Shown: piece after piece, positions 35,355-45,894 of the stretch
How positions within the stretch are numbered: the first letter of the stretch is position 1
Layout: every line of letters begins with the position of its first letter
Source: Acytostelium subglobosum LB1
Taxonomy: Eukaryota; Evosea; Eumycetozoa; Acytosteliales; Acytosteliaceae
Direction: 5' to 3'
DNA length: 64,000 bases
Assembly: GCF_000787575.1 (NCBI RefSeq)
Contig: NW_012236530.1
Location: 1,246,734 to 1,310,733 of the forward strand
Notes under the pieces: generated by a model
Database searches by the model: none
Told to the model about the DNA's origin: nothing
Seen by the model: the letters and a program-made list of their open reading frames with translations, nothing else
Made by a program: the position numbers and the translations under genes

Positions 35355-37157
35355 TCAATCAAACTTTATTATTTGGACATGTGATGATGGACATGATCCA
35401 GATACAACGATAATATATGTTTGGTCCATGCGTCGCATGAAGTATGGATACTTGATTCCAGCGAGAGTGACATTAATTCGGAATGTTTGAATGTTGGGTG
35501 CAACCAACAGGTACCTTTTCCAAAGGTACTGCCGTACACTAAATCGATTGGTGTAGATTGCCTGGCATACTCTTCCAGCAGATGCCATTGTCACTGTGTC
35601 AAAAGGAAGCACATCAGTCGATATGTTGAGACTCACGCCTGTGGGCCACTCTGTCACATGTGCAGACAAAGTATCGGGAACAGTCGTGGGCAAAGGCGCG
35701 TATAGTTTGGTGGTCGAACAAGTGAGATGTCTCAGTTTGGATGGGAGGCGCATGGGTGGATGTGGATACAGCCAGTCGACTTCTGGATTGAGCAGTTGAA
35801 GGTTGGTGATGGAGTCTGGGAGTATGACATTGGTGAGTGGGTGGATGTGTCTCTTGCCAAGGATCAGTGATGTGAGCGATGGGGGCAGTGCCCCCAGGAT
35901 CGGTTCCTTGTTGAGGTCGAGCACCAGGCTGCGCAGCGAAGTGAGTGGTGCCAGTGCATCGGGCTCCACCACACGAACAAGACCATCTTCACAACACAGC
36001 TTCAGTGACGTGAGCGATGATGGAAGCAAACTGCACGTGATCCTGTTGATGGCTGTGCGAATGTTTAGTGAGAGTGACGTGAGCGATTGGGGTAGGTCGC
36101 CAGGTCGCAGTAGACTTGTTTGATAGTGCGCTTTCAAGTGTGTGAGGGAAGTGGCGCCGGCTAATACTCGTGCGTCTGGCACTTCGAAGCAGACCAGACT
36201 GGTGAGTGATGGTGGCAGCGTAGGCATGTTTTGATATGGACGATATAAGATGATCTTGGTCAATGTTCTTGGCCATGGTTTGAGTAAATTGTTCAATGTA
36301 TTATAAGAGGTGCCCTCCAACATTAGTGTCACAAGCGTCTCCAGACCATCTGGGATGACCGATGAATGTGATGCGTAGGACATCTTCAAGGACTTTAGCA
36401 AGGGAACATGGGGCAACGTATGGTGATACCAGTTGCTCAGTCTAAGATCGGTGAGTGCGTGCGGCAGCGACCCATCGACCAGCTTCGTGACATATCCAAG
36501 TCCAAAAGTGAGAGATGTTAGAGACGCTGGGAGCACGCCTGGCTCCAACACTTGATCGAACGATGAGCTGAGTCGCAACTTGGTCAGTGACGCAGGCAGC
36601 GATCCAGGTAGAAGAGGTTTGTTGAACAATGATCTGGCGCGTGGGTCATCATGTTTGAATGTCAACTTGGTGATTGAGTCTGGCAGTGTGCCAGGCGTGA
36701 TCATATGATCAAAGTTCGCGCCGATTGTAAGTGCGAGTAGTGTTGGCGGGAGATCACCTTTGTTGATCGGTTGGAAAAAGTTGTGGCTAAGATGAAGTGA
36801 TGTGATCGATGTGATTGATGTGCTGTGGCGAGGGTAGGACAGCTCAAGATGTTTGAATGGCTTGTCATGCATCCAAGTCATACAGGGGAGGTCACCATTA
36901 TCATCTTCATCAAGATCATCATACTCTTCTTTATAGTCATAATGATCATTCTTATCATCAAGTATATGTTGATGTTGATGACTACCTGCTGTCGACATAT
37001 GTGTGATCATCTTGTTGGCAACAGATCTTAACAACTTGGATGTGAGTGCCAGACACCAAAAGTCCATCATTCTTGTTGTTCCCCAAGCACCCTCATCACG
37101 TGAATGTAATATCTGATTGAATATCGATTGAATCAGTATCCCTGGCAATGACTCCAT
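35355..37157 (-). CDS. FNIP-repeat / F-box-like protein, tandem copy B, 600 aa
   Basis: This is a single exon, the closest paralogue of the gene at 33534-35264. It has the same N-terminus (MESLPGILIQSIFNQILHSRDE) and C-terminus (FRINVTLAGIKYPYFMRRMDQ). The acidic linker between F-box-like part and repeats is longer here (KNDHYDYKEEYDDLDEDDNGD) and the first repeat has an insertion (YPRHSTSITSITSL). About 14 FNIP-type units are visible. An 18-bp motif TGATCACTTATTTGATCA lies 40 nt upstream of the start. Confidence 0.88.
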   Translation of the reverse strand: MESLPGILIQSIFNQILHSRDEGAWGTTRMMDFWCLALTSKLLRSVANKMITHMSTAGSHQHQHILDDKNDHYDYKEEYDDLDEDDNGDLPCMTWMHDKPFKHLELSYPRHSTSITSITSLHLSHNFFQPINKGDLPPTLLALTIGANFDHMITPGTLPDSITKLTFKHDDPRARSLFNKPLLPGSLPASLTKLRLSSSFDQVLEPGVLPASLTSLTFGLGYVTKLVDGSLPHALTDLRLSNWYHHTLPHVPLLKSLKMSYASHSSVIPDGLETLVTLMLEGTSYNTLNNLLKPWPRTLTKIILYRPYQNMPTLPPSLTSLVCFEVPDARVLAGATSLTHLKAHYQTSLLRPGDLPQSLTSLSLNIRTAINRITCSLLPSSLTSLKLCCEDGLVRVVEPDALAPLTSLRSLVLDLNKEPILGALPPSLTSLILGKRHIHPLTNVILPDSITNLQLLNPEVDWLYPHPPMRLPSKLRHLTCSTTKLYAPLPTTVPDTLSAHVTEWPTGVSLNISTDVLPFDTVTMASAGRVCQAIYTNRFSVRQYLWKRYLLVAPNIQTFRINVTLAGIKYPYFMRRMDQTYIIVVSGSCPSSHVQIIKFD

Positions 37158-37196
37158 GTTATCTGTTAACTCTATATCAACCTATAAATGATGTAA

Positions 37197-37214
37197 TGAT
37201 CACTTATTTGATCA
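37197..37214. promoter_or_regulatory. Near-palindromic TGATCACTTATTTGATCA upstream of FNIP copy B
   Basis: It differs by one base from TGATCACTTTTTTGATCA, 34 nt upstream of another FNIP gene start (45851-45868). A partial version (AGATCACTTTGG, 35311) lies 47 nt before FNIP copy A. Shared position and sequence suggest a promoter element, or recent common ancestry. Confidence 0.45.
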
Positions 37215-37256
37215 AAGTTTTGATCATTATCTTGAACTATTCCTACACTCACAAGA

Positions 37257-38894
37257 TCATTTCTTTATTGAAACAAAGCATGGACGACTGTTTGGGCATT
37301 GGCCAGATATCCATAGTGCATTGTGTTGATCAATCCGACGTAGAATGTATTGATAGAGATTGAAGTGTAAGTATACATTGACGACGAATGTTTGGATGTT
37401 CCGAGCATAGTCAAACAATGTATATAACACTTTATGATCAACCATCAATCGATTGGTGTAAAAGACATCGGGTAATGGTACACCTGGTGGATGAGCCAAG
37501 GCTATGTGCATACAGATGTCATTGTCAGATGGTATGTGCAGATCTCCAAGTGCCTCGACACTACACACCAAGGTCTTGAGTCGTGATGGCAGGCAGACAC
37601 AGTGCGTCCAACCTTTACGTGTGCTCTGAAGCTCCAGTCTTGACAAAGTGATTGGAAGAGCGTCCTGGACGAGGGGCTGGCAGAAGTCTGGCCCAAGTGT
37701 AAGGTCTGTCAGTGTCATGGGTAGCATACCGGGCTCAATCAATCTTTTGAATCCAACGCCCAACGTTAGAGTTGTAAGGAATGGTGGAAGAGGAAGAGTG
37801 GCCATTTGTCTCGATCAAAGAATTCTATGCACAGCGTTCTGAGTGATTGTGAAGTTGGCAGGTTGTTGATACTTTGGACAGTCTCCAACTGAGACGTCAG
37901 ACTGATCAATGAAGGTGCTGTTGATGTGAATGCAGTGAAGTCTGGAGAACTTGGGCAATCCAAAGATGTGAGGGTACTCCTCAAGCCATGTAGATAGGGT
38001 AAGACATGTCAATGTTGGGGGCCATGATGGAAGGTTATTGCCAATGATGAGTGTGTCGACAACGTCACACAGGGAAAGTGTCTCGACCATGGGCAATGGC
38101 TCTGAATGATAGATTGACATCTTTAACTTCTTTAATCCCGGCAAGGCTGAGGCTGTCTTCAGTGGCAGTCCGTGTTCATACAAAGGACTAAACTCGAGAT
38201 CAGTGAGTGACTGAGGGAGGGCACCATCGATGAGCTTCCTCGTATAGTCTTCGCCAAAGATAAGGGTTGTGAGCGACTGAGGAAGCACACCGATTGGCAA
38301 CTCATGATTGAACACAGAGCTTAGGCGTAGTTCGGTCAGAGACGAGGGTAGTGAGCCATGCTGTAGAGGTTTGTTGAAGTGTGATGATGGTGCAAAGTAT
38401 ATGTTGGATTTGAATATCAACCTGGTGATTGTGTCTGGCAATGAGTGCGGTTCGATCATCCCATCGAAACATATACCAAAGTGTAGAGTCTTGAGTGATG
38501 AAGGCAATGACTCCTTATTGATCGATTGTTGAACTAGATTGGACATCTGTATAGATGTGATTGATGTTGAGTTGTTGTGATGGTCATTGTTATCGTGATT
38601 CAGATTGAATGGTTTGTTCTTTTACCATAGGACACAGGGAAGTGAATCTTTATCACTACTATAGCTGATGCTACTACTACTACTGCTGCTGCTGCTGCTG
38701 ATACTATAGTGTTTGTGATGCTCAACCTTGTGTATGTTCACTACTTTGTTGGCAACTGATCTGAATGATTTTGAAGTGAGTGATAGACACCAGAAGTCCA
38801 TCAATCTTGTCGAGCTCATCCCCTCATCATCTCCACAATCATCCAATAACATATCGATTATCAACTGGACAACAATTGATGGTAATGACTCCAT
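37257..38894 (-). pseudogene. Decayed FNIP-repeat gene, copy C
   Basis: The start MESLPSIVVQLIIDMLLDD...MDFWCLSLTSKSFRSVANKVV is the same F-box-like head as copies A and B. It is followed by a Ser run and SLPCVLW, where an in-frame TAA (38624-38622) interrupts the text before KNKPFNLN, the normal continuation. FNIP units resume (MSNLVQQSINKESLPSSLKTL). Between about 37985 and 37805 the paralogous text (SLRTLCIEFFDRDKWP) lies in another frame, so the main frame hits TGA at 37817-37815. It then returns for LPMTLTDLTLGPDF and the shared end (NIQTFVVNVYLHFNLYQYILRRIDQ). One stop and two offsetting frame changes make it most likely a young pseudogene. Introns could rescue parts of it, but the splice signals are poor. 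Confidence 0.7.
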
Positions 38895-39099
38895 TTTATA
38901 TATCTGTTGTTGTTATTATTGCAAATGAATGAGTTGAGCATGTCCATAAGTGTGGCTGCTGCGGCTACAGGTACCTGGTTCAAAAATATCAATTAATATC
39001 AAAGAATGTTGACTTCATGAACATCCAAGGTAGTGTATCCTTTAGTCATAAATATACTCTTATTATATACCTCCAATGTTGATATAATAATCGATCATA

Positions 39100-40431
39100 T
39101 TGATAATGATTCTTACCCTCACTACTGCTCAAACTAGTTTGGGTAAAATCCTGATCCATGCTGAGACTGGAAGGACACTCTACTACTTCACAAAGGACAC
39201 TCCACACCAAGATTCAACATGTTATGGAAAATGTGCTGTTATCTGGCCACCCTTAATCGGAACACCATTAGCTGACCCTACCCTCTCCGGAGACGCTGAT
39301 ATATCCTTGCGAACTGACAACACCACCCAAGCCACATACAATGGAATGCCACTCTACTACTACTACCTAGATACCAAGGCTGGTGATGTCCTTGGTGAGA
39401 ATGTAGGCCAAGTGTGGTTTGTCTTCCGTGAGAACACTCTAAGCTTCAACAAGATGGACCGTAGCTTGATCACAGTCGACCAGAATGGACGTGCTATTTA
39501 CTTCAATGGTGCTCACAAACCCTACACCGCACCATCGTGCATTGATGGTAAGCTGGCGCCTCTGTCTTCCCACCTGTACTTGGATTTGCTCGCCAAGATG
39601 CCTCAGCTGGAATTAACAACATCATAGGATTCGTCCAGAGCTCTGACAAGCAGTTCCAGGTCACAATGAATGGTTACCCTCTGCACTACCACGCAGGCGA
39701 TTCGATTCCAGGCGAGTCCAAGGGTGACGACATCAACGGATTCTTCGTGTATAGCCATATGTTACTCCATACTTCTAAGGTCAAGGTGGCCGTTTTCAAC
39801 CTCTCCTCCGACCCATGTGCCGGTGCCTCCACATGCCAGTTCAGCAACAGTTGCTTCAAGAATGAGACCAAGACCGATGCCAGTGGTCAATCCACCGTCA
39901 AAGTTCTTCTGCATGATCGTCAACCATGGTCCTCCAGCTTGTCACATCTCTCTCAATTTTAACAACCTTGATAACAGTGTCATCTCCATCAATGGACTGA
40001 AGACATCCACCTCCGACCACACCCACTATGACTTCTTCCCAAACAGTGATAAGGCTGTACTCGGCACCAACGAGGGTCATCCATGGACCTACACTGTAAA
40101 GGGAGGCCCAACCAACATCTTGGTTGACTCTGCCGAGATTACCGCCTACCACTACACAAGAGACACCATCGGCCAACCATAAGCATGTCTGGACAACACT
40201 GACTGCACTCGTGTCTGGTCTGCCTTTGTTGGATTCCCACACTCTCTTAAGAGCTTCGACCTTGGCGGTATCCTCGGGACTCAGGCTTGCCAGAACGGTC
40301 GCCTTCAGCCAACTTTCAACGGACGCCCACTCTACTACTACTTCTTGGACACCACCGGAACAGCTCTGTGCAATGGAGCAGAAGGTATCTGGTTCGTAGA
40401 GAACACAAAGCCTGCCCCGCAGACATGCTAG
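39100..40431 (+). pseudogene. Decayed secreted-repeat protein gene (COG4315-like, YxFxxD motifs)
   Basis: The text carries several copies of the secreted-repeat motif Y-x-(F/W/Y)-x-x-D: LYYFTKDTPHQDSTCYGKCAVIWPPL, LYYYYLDT, AYHYTRDT, and LYYYFLDT near the end. A middle part (about 39770-40130) is rich in Cys/Asn/Thr and resembles an extracellular beta domain I cannot name. The reading passes through three frames. Frame one runs to about 39545, frame two from GASVFPPVLGFARQD to about 39905, and frame three onward, with an in-frame TAA at 40180-40182. There are no introns or CAAT runs to explain the shifts. The family is best known from bacterial lipoproteins, so old transfer is possible. The N-terminus (MIMILTLTTAQTS) is a short remnant of a signal peptide. 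Confidence 0.68.
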
Positions 40432-40526
40432 AAGATAACAATAAATAAGTCTGTCCGTTTTAATGGTGGATTGATTTGATTGAATTGTTGAATGAGTAAT
40501 GTAGTTAATTGAATGATTGAAATCCA

Positions 40527-41236
40527 TCAATTCTTTCCCAGCATTGATACCTCAGTCTCGTACTCCTTGAGCTCGGATGGAGTGAGGTTGAACAACTGGA
40601 GACTGTCAATAACTTGGCAGATCAGTGGGTCATCAAGGAGTGTAGATGGGAACTCCGGTATACTCTTGATGTTTGATCCCATGACAGCACCAACTTTAGT
40701 AGTAATGGTGGATTTGGAATTGATCGAGGCAGGATCAATGTTGGGGAGTTGGAGGTAGTTCACCTTGAAAGACTCGTCAGTATCCTTGAATGATTGTCTA
40801 TCATTGCTCTTGAATCCCAAAGATACATGGATGATTGGCCGGGAGGATAGGGTCATTAGGGAATACCTTGAAATCGCAGACACAGAGTTGATAGTAAGGA
40901 TCAAAGTCACTATTGTGGATGTGGCCTTGTTTGAGAATACCAGTTGCAACACCATAGAAAGATTGTTGATAGAACATTGGATGATTGCGAGGTCTAAGAA
41001 TCTCAACTATTATCCTTTTGCCACCTTTGGTAGTGCATTTGGCGAGGTATCTTGGAGTGTTGGGGAAGGCATCAGTTGGATTGTTGGAGTACACCAGTGT
41101 AGTAATTGGGTCCGCTGCAAGGTTGAACGAATCATTTAGACATGGCAACAGTCTGAATATGGGCATTTAAGAGAATACCCAACGCCAATGGGTTGCTATT
41201 GACATAGACGTTGGTGTTGGCAGCCTTAAAGTGTCT
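40527..41236 (-). pseudogene. Broken Rpn / PDDEXK_2-type nuclease (putative transposase) gene
   Basis: Parts recognisable: RYLAKCTTKGGKRIIVEILR, with the acidic and Gln/Arg-type catalytic strand of PD-(D/E)XK nucleases; HPMFYQQSFYGVATGILKQGHIHNSDFDPYYQLCVCDFKVF; and a downstream stretch ending in YLQLPNID. This order is that of the Rpn family (recombination-promoting nuclease / PD-(D/E)XK transposase), common in bacteria. The copy is spread over more than one frame with about two breaks, and has no clear start. Treated as a fossil; limits are approximate. Confidence 0.6.
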
Positions 41237-41485
41237 AGAATGATGTAGATAAATATATTTAATACTCTTGGAGAACTTTATAATTATAGCTTTATAGTTT
41301 TATAGTGAATGAGTGAATGAGATAGTAGTGATTGAGTGATTGATTGAATGGATGGAATATATGAATGAACGATTGAGTGAGAGTGATTGAGTGATTATCC
41401 AAATTAGGAGAAGGCACCATATATGGATATCATTACTTGTTTAGGCATGGTGAGACCTTGATCACTCACCAACCCACCCACTCAC

Positions 41486-43699
41486 TCACACGAGCAACCA
41501 ATGATGATGATCACTGTGATGAGACAACTGGCAACCATCACAATGTTGCTGTGACATTGAGGAGCAACCAGTGTGTTTCTGAAGAAGATGTTTGTTGATG
41601 GCCATCGTCTGACCATGCACTTCGCATCCATTGTGTGGACATTTGATCAGGTTGAACATACTCTCATTCCAGACTCCAACTTGACTAGGCTTGGTTGTTG
41701 TAGTCGTCGTCGGTCGAATGGTAACGTTCCTCTTGGGACTACCACCGGGTACCGCCATCCCACTGATGATCTTGCGCTGCCATACAAACAATCGTCTTTT
41801 ACCTCCATTATCGATGTCCTCTTCGTCGTCATTGTCATTGTCATGACCATTGTCGATGTGGAAGTTGCGCTCAACACATGCCTTGCAATGATGTGGATCC
41901 GAACAGAAGTGCCTTTGATACATGTGCATATGTTTGGCGCCATCAGTTTTGAAGAAGTAGATGCACTCTGAATGATCACACCTGAGGTATCCATCAGCCA
42001 AGAATCTTTCGATTGATTGAGTGTCGTCGTGTGTGGCATAGTGCTTCTGAGTGCGGTATTCTCGAGTGTTTGGACATGCTCCATATGTGGCGTTGCACGC
42101 ATGCTTCTTCTTGCAATGAAGATACATGCCCGCCGAGGTGATGTAGCTCTTGGTGCAGTCACCATCATCATGCAGACATTTGTACTGGCCCGTCTCTTGC
42201 TCGTTGTCATTGGGGCCTGTTGCCGAGCGTCTTGGGCGATGCTGGATGCGATCAATACATCCTTGACAACTCACTGGATCCGGACATTGATGTTCCTTTG
42301 CCAGGTGATGAATCCTGGATTTGCGAGTAGCCATGAAGTTGCCACACGATGTGTGTGGACATTGAAGAAAACCCCTTGCCGTCAACATTGATATTGATTC
42401 AGTGTCATCAGGATCGGCAAAGAAAGCAGTCTTTTGATGGGTCTGATAGTTTGGACATGCTGCGTATCTCCAAGTGCATTTGTGTTCTGATCGGCAGTGA
42501 CCGCGCAATACTCTATACGACCTTTGAGAGGATGAACATGCCTCGTGTTGACACTTGAACCTGGACAAGGGATCGTCACCAATGGTCGGAGCCCATAGTC
42601 GTCGGAACACGCATCCTGGACAATTCTGATGGTCGGTACATTGGTGTTCCTTTCGGTTGTGCTGCATCATTATGTATCTCGCATTGAACAATTTGTCGCA
42701 GTTGGAGTGTAGACACTTGATCTTGTCATTTGATTCTGGTACCTGGTTGGTCGATAATGTCGTAGAGATGGGGGACACATCTTCATCATCTAGATCGACT
42801 TCCTCCTCATCTTCATCATCTTCATCCTCTTCTTCATACTGATCCTCGTCTTCGACAGTGGATCGCTTGCGCTTTGTTGGTGGCCACAATGATAATAGCC
42901 TCGATCTATCACCCGGGTGACAGAATTTGGCGTGATTATTGAATGTCTTCCTTTTCTTGAGGTAGGTGATGCATTCTGAATGTGGACACTTGGTGTAACC
43001 TTTGGCCACCAACATCTTGATCGACTCGGTGTCATCGTCTTCAGCGGTGAAGCTCTTTGATCGGTAGCGTTGTTCATTGAGACAGCTTGCGTACGATCGA
43101 CATTGATGTGCTGTCTTGCAATGTTGATGTAAAAGACCAAACAACTCGTACTCTTTAGAGCAGCCATCGTGCAGACAGACCAGAGATTTGATGGTAGGGA
43201 TGGTATTGGGGAGTGTTTGCCTTGTCATCAAAATGTCACTGCGCAAACAACCTGGACAGCTGTGACGGTCTGGACATTGATGGTCTCCACCCTTCCGAAG
43301 TATGTGTTGGCGCACCAAATCCATCGAGGGGTAGAAGCTGAAGCAAGTGTTGTGCAAACACTTGATCAGACCATCGGCAAGCATCATCTCGATTGAATCC
43401 TTGTCGTTGGCATCAGCGAATATCATCTTTGTGCGATAGCTTCTGTAGTTGGCGCATGTTGCATAAGTCTTTGAGCAGCCATGATCAGTTGAGCAATGAT
43501 TGCTCATGTTGCCATAGTCCGAGAAGGACCTTGTGCAGCCCAAATGAAGACAGTCTTTCATCGTTATCGGCTTCGTCATTGTAGATCGCACTAGTGCTGC
43601 ATTGTTTGTTGTAGTCGTTGTTGTTGATGTTGTCGATGTTGTCGATGTTGTCGATGTTGTCGATGTTGTAGATGTTGTTGTAGTTGTGTTGCTCGACAT
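41486..43699 (-). CDS. Large Cys/His-repeat (zinc-finger-like) protein, 737 aa
   Basis: A single exon starts with a (Thr/Ser/Asn)n head and then about six repeat blocks. A full block reads KC(L/P)H..C.K.Y......H.....H.C...Y..C.N...YR.K..(F/Y)A..DD..SI..ML...G...C.H..C..F......H....H.C.D...C.GC. It pairs a C..C-H..H.C-type finger with a second one about 60 residues on, joined by the constant DDTESI.ML linker. Blocks start near residues 48, 168, 328 (half), 375, 505 and 680 (half). An acidic stretch (residues about 285-305) separates blocks 2 and 3. The spacing is not classical C2H2, and I do not recognise the family; zinc-dependent nucleic-acid or protein binding is inferred. A basic KRKR segment before the acid run may be a nuclear signal. 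Confidence 0.78.
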   Translation of the reverse strand: MSSNTTTTTSTTSTTSTTSTTSTTSTTTTTTNNAALVRSTMTKPITMKDCLHLGCTRSFSDYGNMSNHCSTDHGCSKTYATCANYRSYRTKMIFADANDKDSIEMMLADGLIKCLHNTCFSFYPSMDLVRQHILRKGGDHQCPDRHSCPGCLRSDILMTRQTLPNTIPTIKSLVCLHDGCSKEYELFGLLHQHCKTAHQCRSYASCLNEQRYRSKSFTAEDDDTESIKMLVAKGYTKCPHSECITYLKKRKTFNNHAKFCHPGDRSRLLSLWPPTKRKRSTVEDEDQYEEEDEDDEDEEEVDLDDEDVSPISTTLSTNQVPESNDKIKCLHSNCDKLFNARYIMMQHNRKEHQCTDHQNCPGCVFRRLWAPTIGDDPLSRFKCQHEACSSSQRSYRVLRGHCRSEHKCTWRYAACPNYQTHQKTAFFADPDDTESISMLTARGFLQCPHTSCGNFMATRKSRIHHLAKEHQCPDPVSCQGCIDRIQHRPRRSATGPNDNEQETGQYKCLHDDGDCTKSYITSAGMYLHCKKKHACNATYGACPNTREYRTQKHYATHDDTQSIERFLADGYLRCDHSECIYFFKTDGAKHMHMYQRHFCSDPHHCKACVERNFHIDNGHDNDNDDEEDIDNGGKRRLFVWQRKIISGMAVPGGSPKRNVTIRPTTTTTTKPSQVGVWNESMFNLIKCPHNGCEVHGQTMAINKHLLQKHTGCSSMSQQHCDGCQLSHHSDHHHWLLV

Positions 43700-44201
43700 G
43701 TCTGTATTTTGCTAATGTGATCATTTCATACAATGATACTAATGTAATAACAGTTACTATTTATTTCACTGATTGATCGATTGAATGAAAGAAGATCAAA
43801 CAATCAAACTTGTTTTTGATCAACATTTCATTTCGAACTACATTTTAACTATTTATATGTAATAATATCTTTAATTATTAAATATTAACCATCCCATCCT
43901 CCTCGATCTTTGGTCACTTTTGTTTGTTATTCCAAGCCAACTAGTGATCAATAATCGAGCTCGCGTTGTTGGTCTAGGTGTCGGTCATTCCAAGCCAACC
44001 CAAAGTAGGAATCAATTGCCAAAGTACAGGTCCCACCAACCTTCTTATTCCTTGCATCAATCAATCTATCGATGAACCAATCAATCAATCATTTAATTAA
44101 TTAATTAATCAATCATCCATCAAATTAATTATCAAAATAATAACTAATCAGCATGAATAAATAACCTTCTATTGCCAAAGTATAATATGGTGATCCTCTG
44201 A
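43700..44201. other. Intergenic upstream of Cys/His-repeat gene
   Basis: This 502-nt AT-rich stretch has TTAATTAATTAA near 44095 and GATCAAAC/TTTGATCA elements at 43793-43825. No gene is seen. Confidence 0.55.
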
Positions 44202-45817
44202 TTAATAATATATTTGAATGATGCGAGGCTTGGATGATGGACATGCTGCAGATATCCAGAGTGAGTGACGACGGTCAATGCGTCTTAAGAAGTAGGTATA
44301 GTATCGCTTGCAGAGAAGGACGTTGACTTTGAATGTGTGGACAACGTGACAGCTGTTTCGAACCAGATCTTGATGGCTTCATTATTGATGGTCAATTGGT
44401 TGGTGAATATGACGTCGCCCAAACGTCCACTTGGCACGGCAGAGACGTGGAGACACACGTCACTGCCTGGCGGCAGACGTCTTGCACATCCGACCTGTGA
44501 TTGAGAGCGACACATTAAATGCTTGATGTTGGGTGGCAGATACACATCATTCCATTCCTTGTCCACTTCTGCGTACTTGTCGTCATACAGGTCCAGACGT
44601 GTCAATGAGTCTGGCAACACGCCCTTGGGCAATGGATGGTTGAATGACTCGCCAAGTAACAGATATGTGAGTGATTGGGGCAATGTGCCTTCGACGATTG
44701 GCCGATTGTACTCTGTCTTTGGGCCGAGCATTAGTGTGAGCAATGATGGAGGGAGCACTCCTGGTGGAATAGGGCGATCGAATCCATAGCCAATTCTTAG
44801 CTCGGTGAGAGTGGGAGGAAGTGTATCAGAGACAATGTTCCAAGGGAGGGTGAGCCGGTCGATGCAGAGGTACTTGAGTGAGCGAGGCAACTCGCGAGGG
44901 GGGTTATAAAGCCTCTCGATCGTGAGACTTGTCAATGATATGTCTGCGGAAAAGTCCCTTAAGATGAAGCTATTGAGTTTGGTAAGTGAACCAGGGAGTG
45001 GGTGGACGGGACAGTGGTCAATGGCTGTGAGCTCGGTAAGAGCAGGTGGCCAAGATGATCCACCACCTTCATGAGACGGGGGTGGACGCACACTGAATGC
45101 CGTCCTCAATATCTTGAGTTTGGGTAGTTGAGTGATGGCAAATGATGGCCTGCTGAATATTCCCAGCTCAGTGAGCGAGGCGAGCACATGATCGGGCAGG
45201 GCCTTATTGAAGCCCCTTCCAAGATAGAGAGTGACCAGAGATGCAGGCAACACACCTGGTAGTGTCAAATCTTGATTGAATGCGGTGCCCATGCGAAGGT
45301 CCGTCAGCGAGGCGGGCAACGAACCGCACTCAAATGGTTGATTGAAATTTGAAACTAGTTGTATAGGCCATGATAACATTGTGATTGAGTCTGGCAACGA
45401 GCCAGGCCTGATCGGTTGATTGAACATGTGGCCCATTTTTAAGATCTGTAGTGATGGTGGCAGGGTGCCCGGTTCAATTGGTTGATCGAACGTACCATCA
45501 AGGTGAAGTGATGTTATTGTTGTTGTTGAGATGCTTTTGAAATGCTCCTTGTACTTGAATACAGAGTTGGAAGTCCATAACAAACATGGTTTGCTCATAG
45601 TTGTCGTTGTCATTCCGTAACAATCATATTGCTCTTCATCACTTAGTATGCTGCTGGCATGATGATGTGGACGTATCAACTTCCGTGCGGTTGACATGAA
45701 TGACTTGGAGGTGAGTTCCAGACACATAAAGTCCATCAGTCCAGTACCATTCTGTTGATCGTCATTCAACAAATGATTGAATATATCTTTAACTATTATA
45801 TTTGGTAGTGTTTCCAT
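44202..45817 (-). CDS. FNIP-repeat / F-box-like protein with C-terminal frame slip
   Basis: The F-box-like start METLPNIIVKDIFNHLLND...LMDFMCLELTSKSFMSTARKLI is followed by about 13 FNIP units (LPPSLQILKMGHMFNQPIRPGSLPDSIT and so on). The annotated frame ends at 44285 after STHSKSTSFSASDTIPTS. The family C-terminus (HTFKVNVLLCKRYYTYFLRRIDRRHSLWIS) is present but in another frame, from about 44340 down to a TAA at 44204-44202. A one-base indel near 44340, real or a sequence error, therefore truncates the protein to 510 aa. The rest is intact and the promoter-side TGATCA motif is present. Either a very young loss or an assembly slip. Confidence 0.75.
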
Positions 45818-45850
45818 GAATATCTCTTATCTCTATGATCCAAACAAGAA

Positions 45851-45868
45851 TGATCACTTTTTTGATCA
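45851..45868. promoter_or_regulatory. TGATCACTTTTTTGATCA upstream of FNIP gene
   Basis: It lies 34 nt before the start of the 44202-45817 gene and 27 nt beyond the end of the next FNIP gene. It matches the motif at 37197-37214 with one difference. Confidence 0.45.
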
Positions 45869-45894
45869 AATGATCAAGTGACCAATTGATTAGT

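Noticed and set aside
38560-38625. Intron to bypass the TAA in FNIP copy C
   Set aside because: The available GTAAAA donor and nearby AG sites do not restore frame, and the text after the stop matches the paralogues without a gap.
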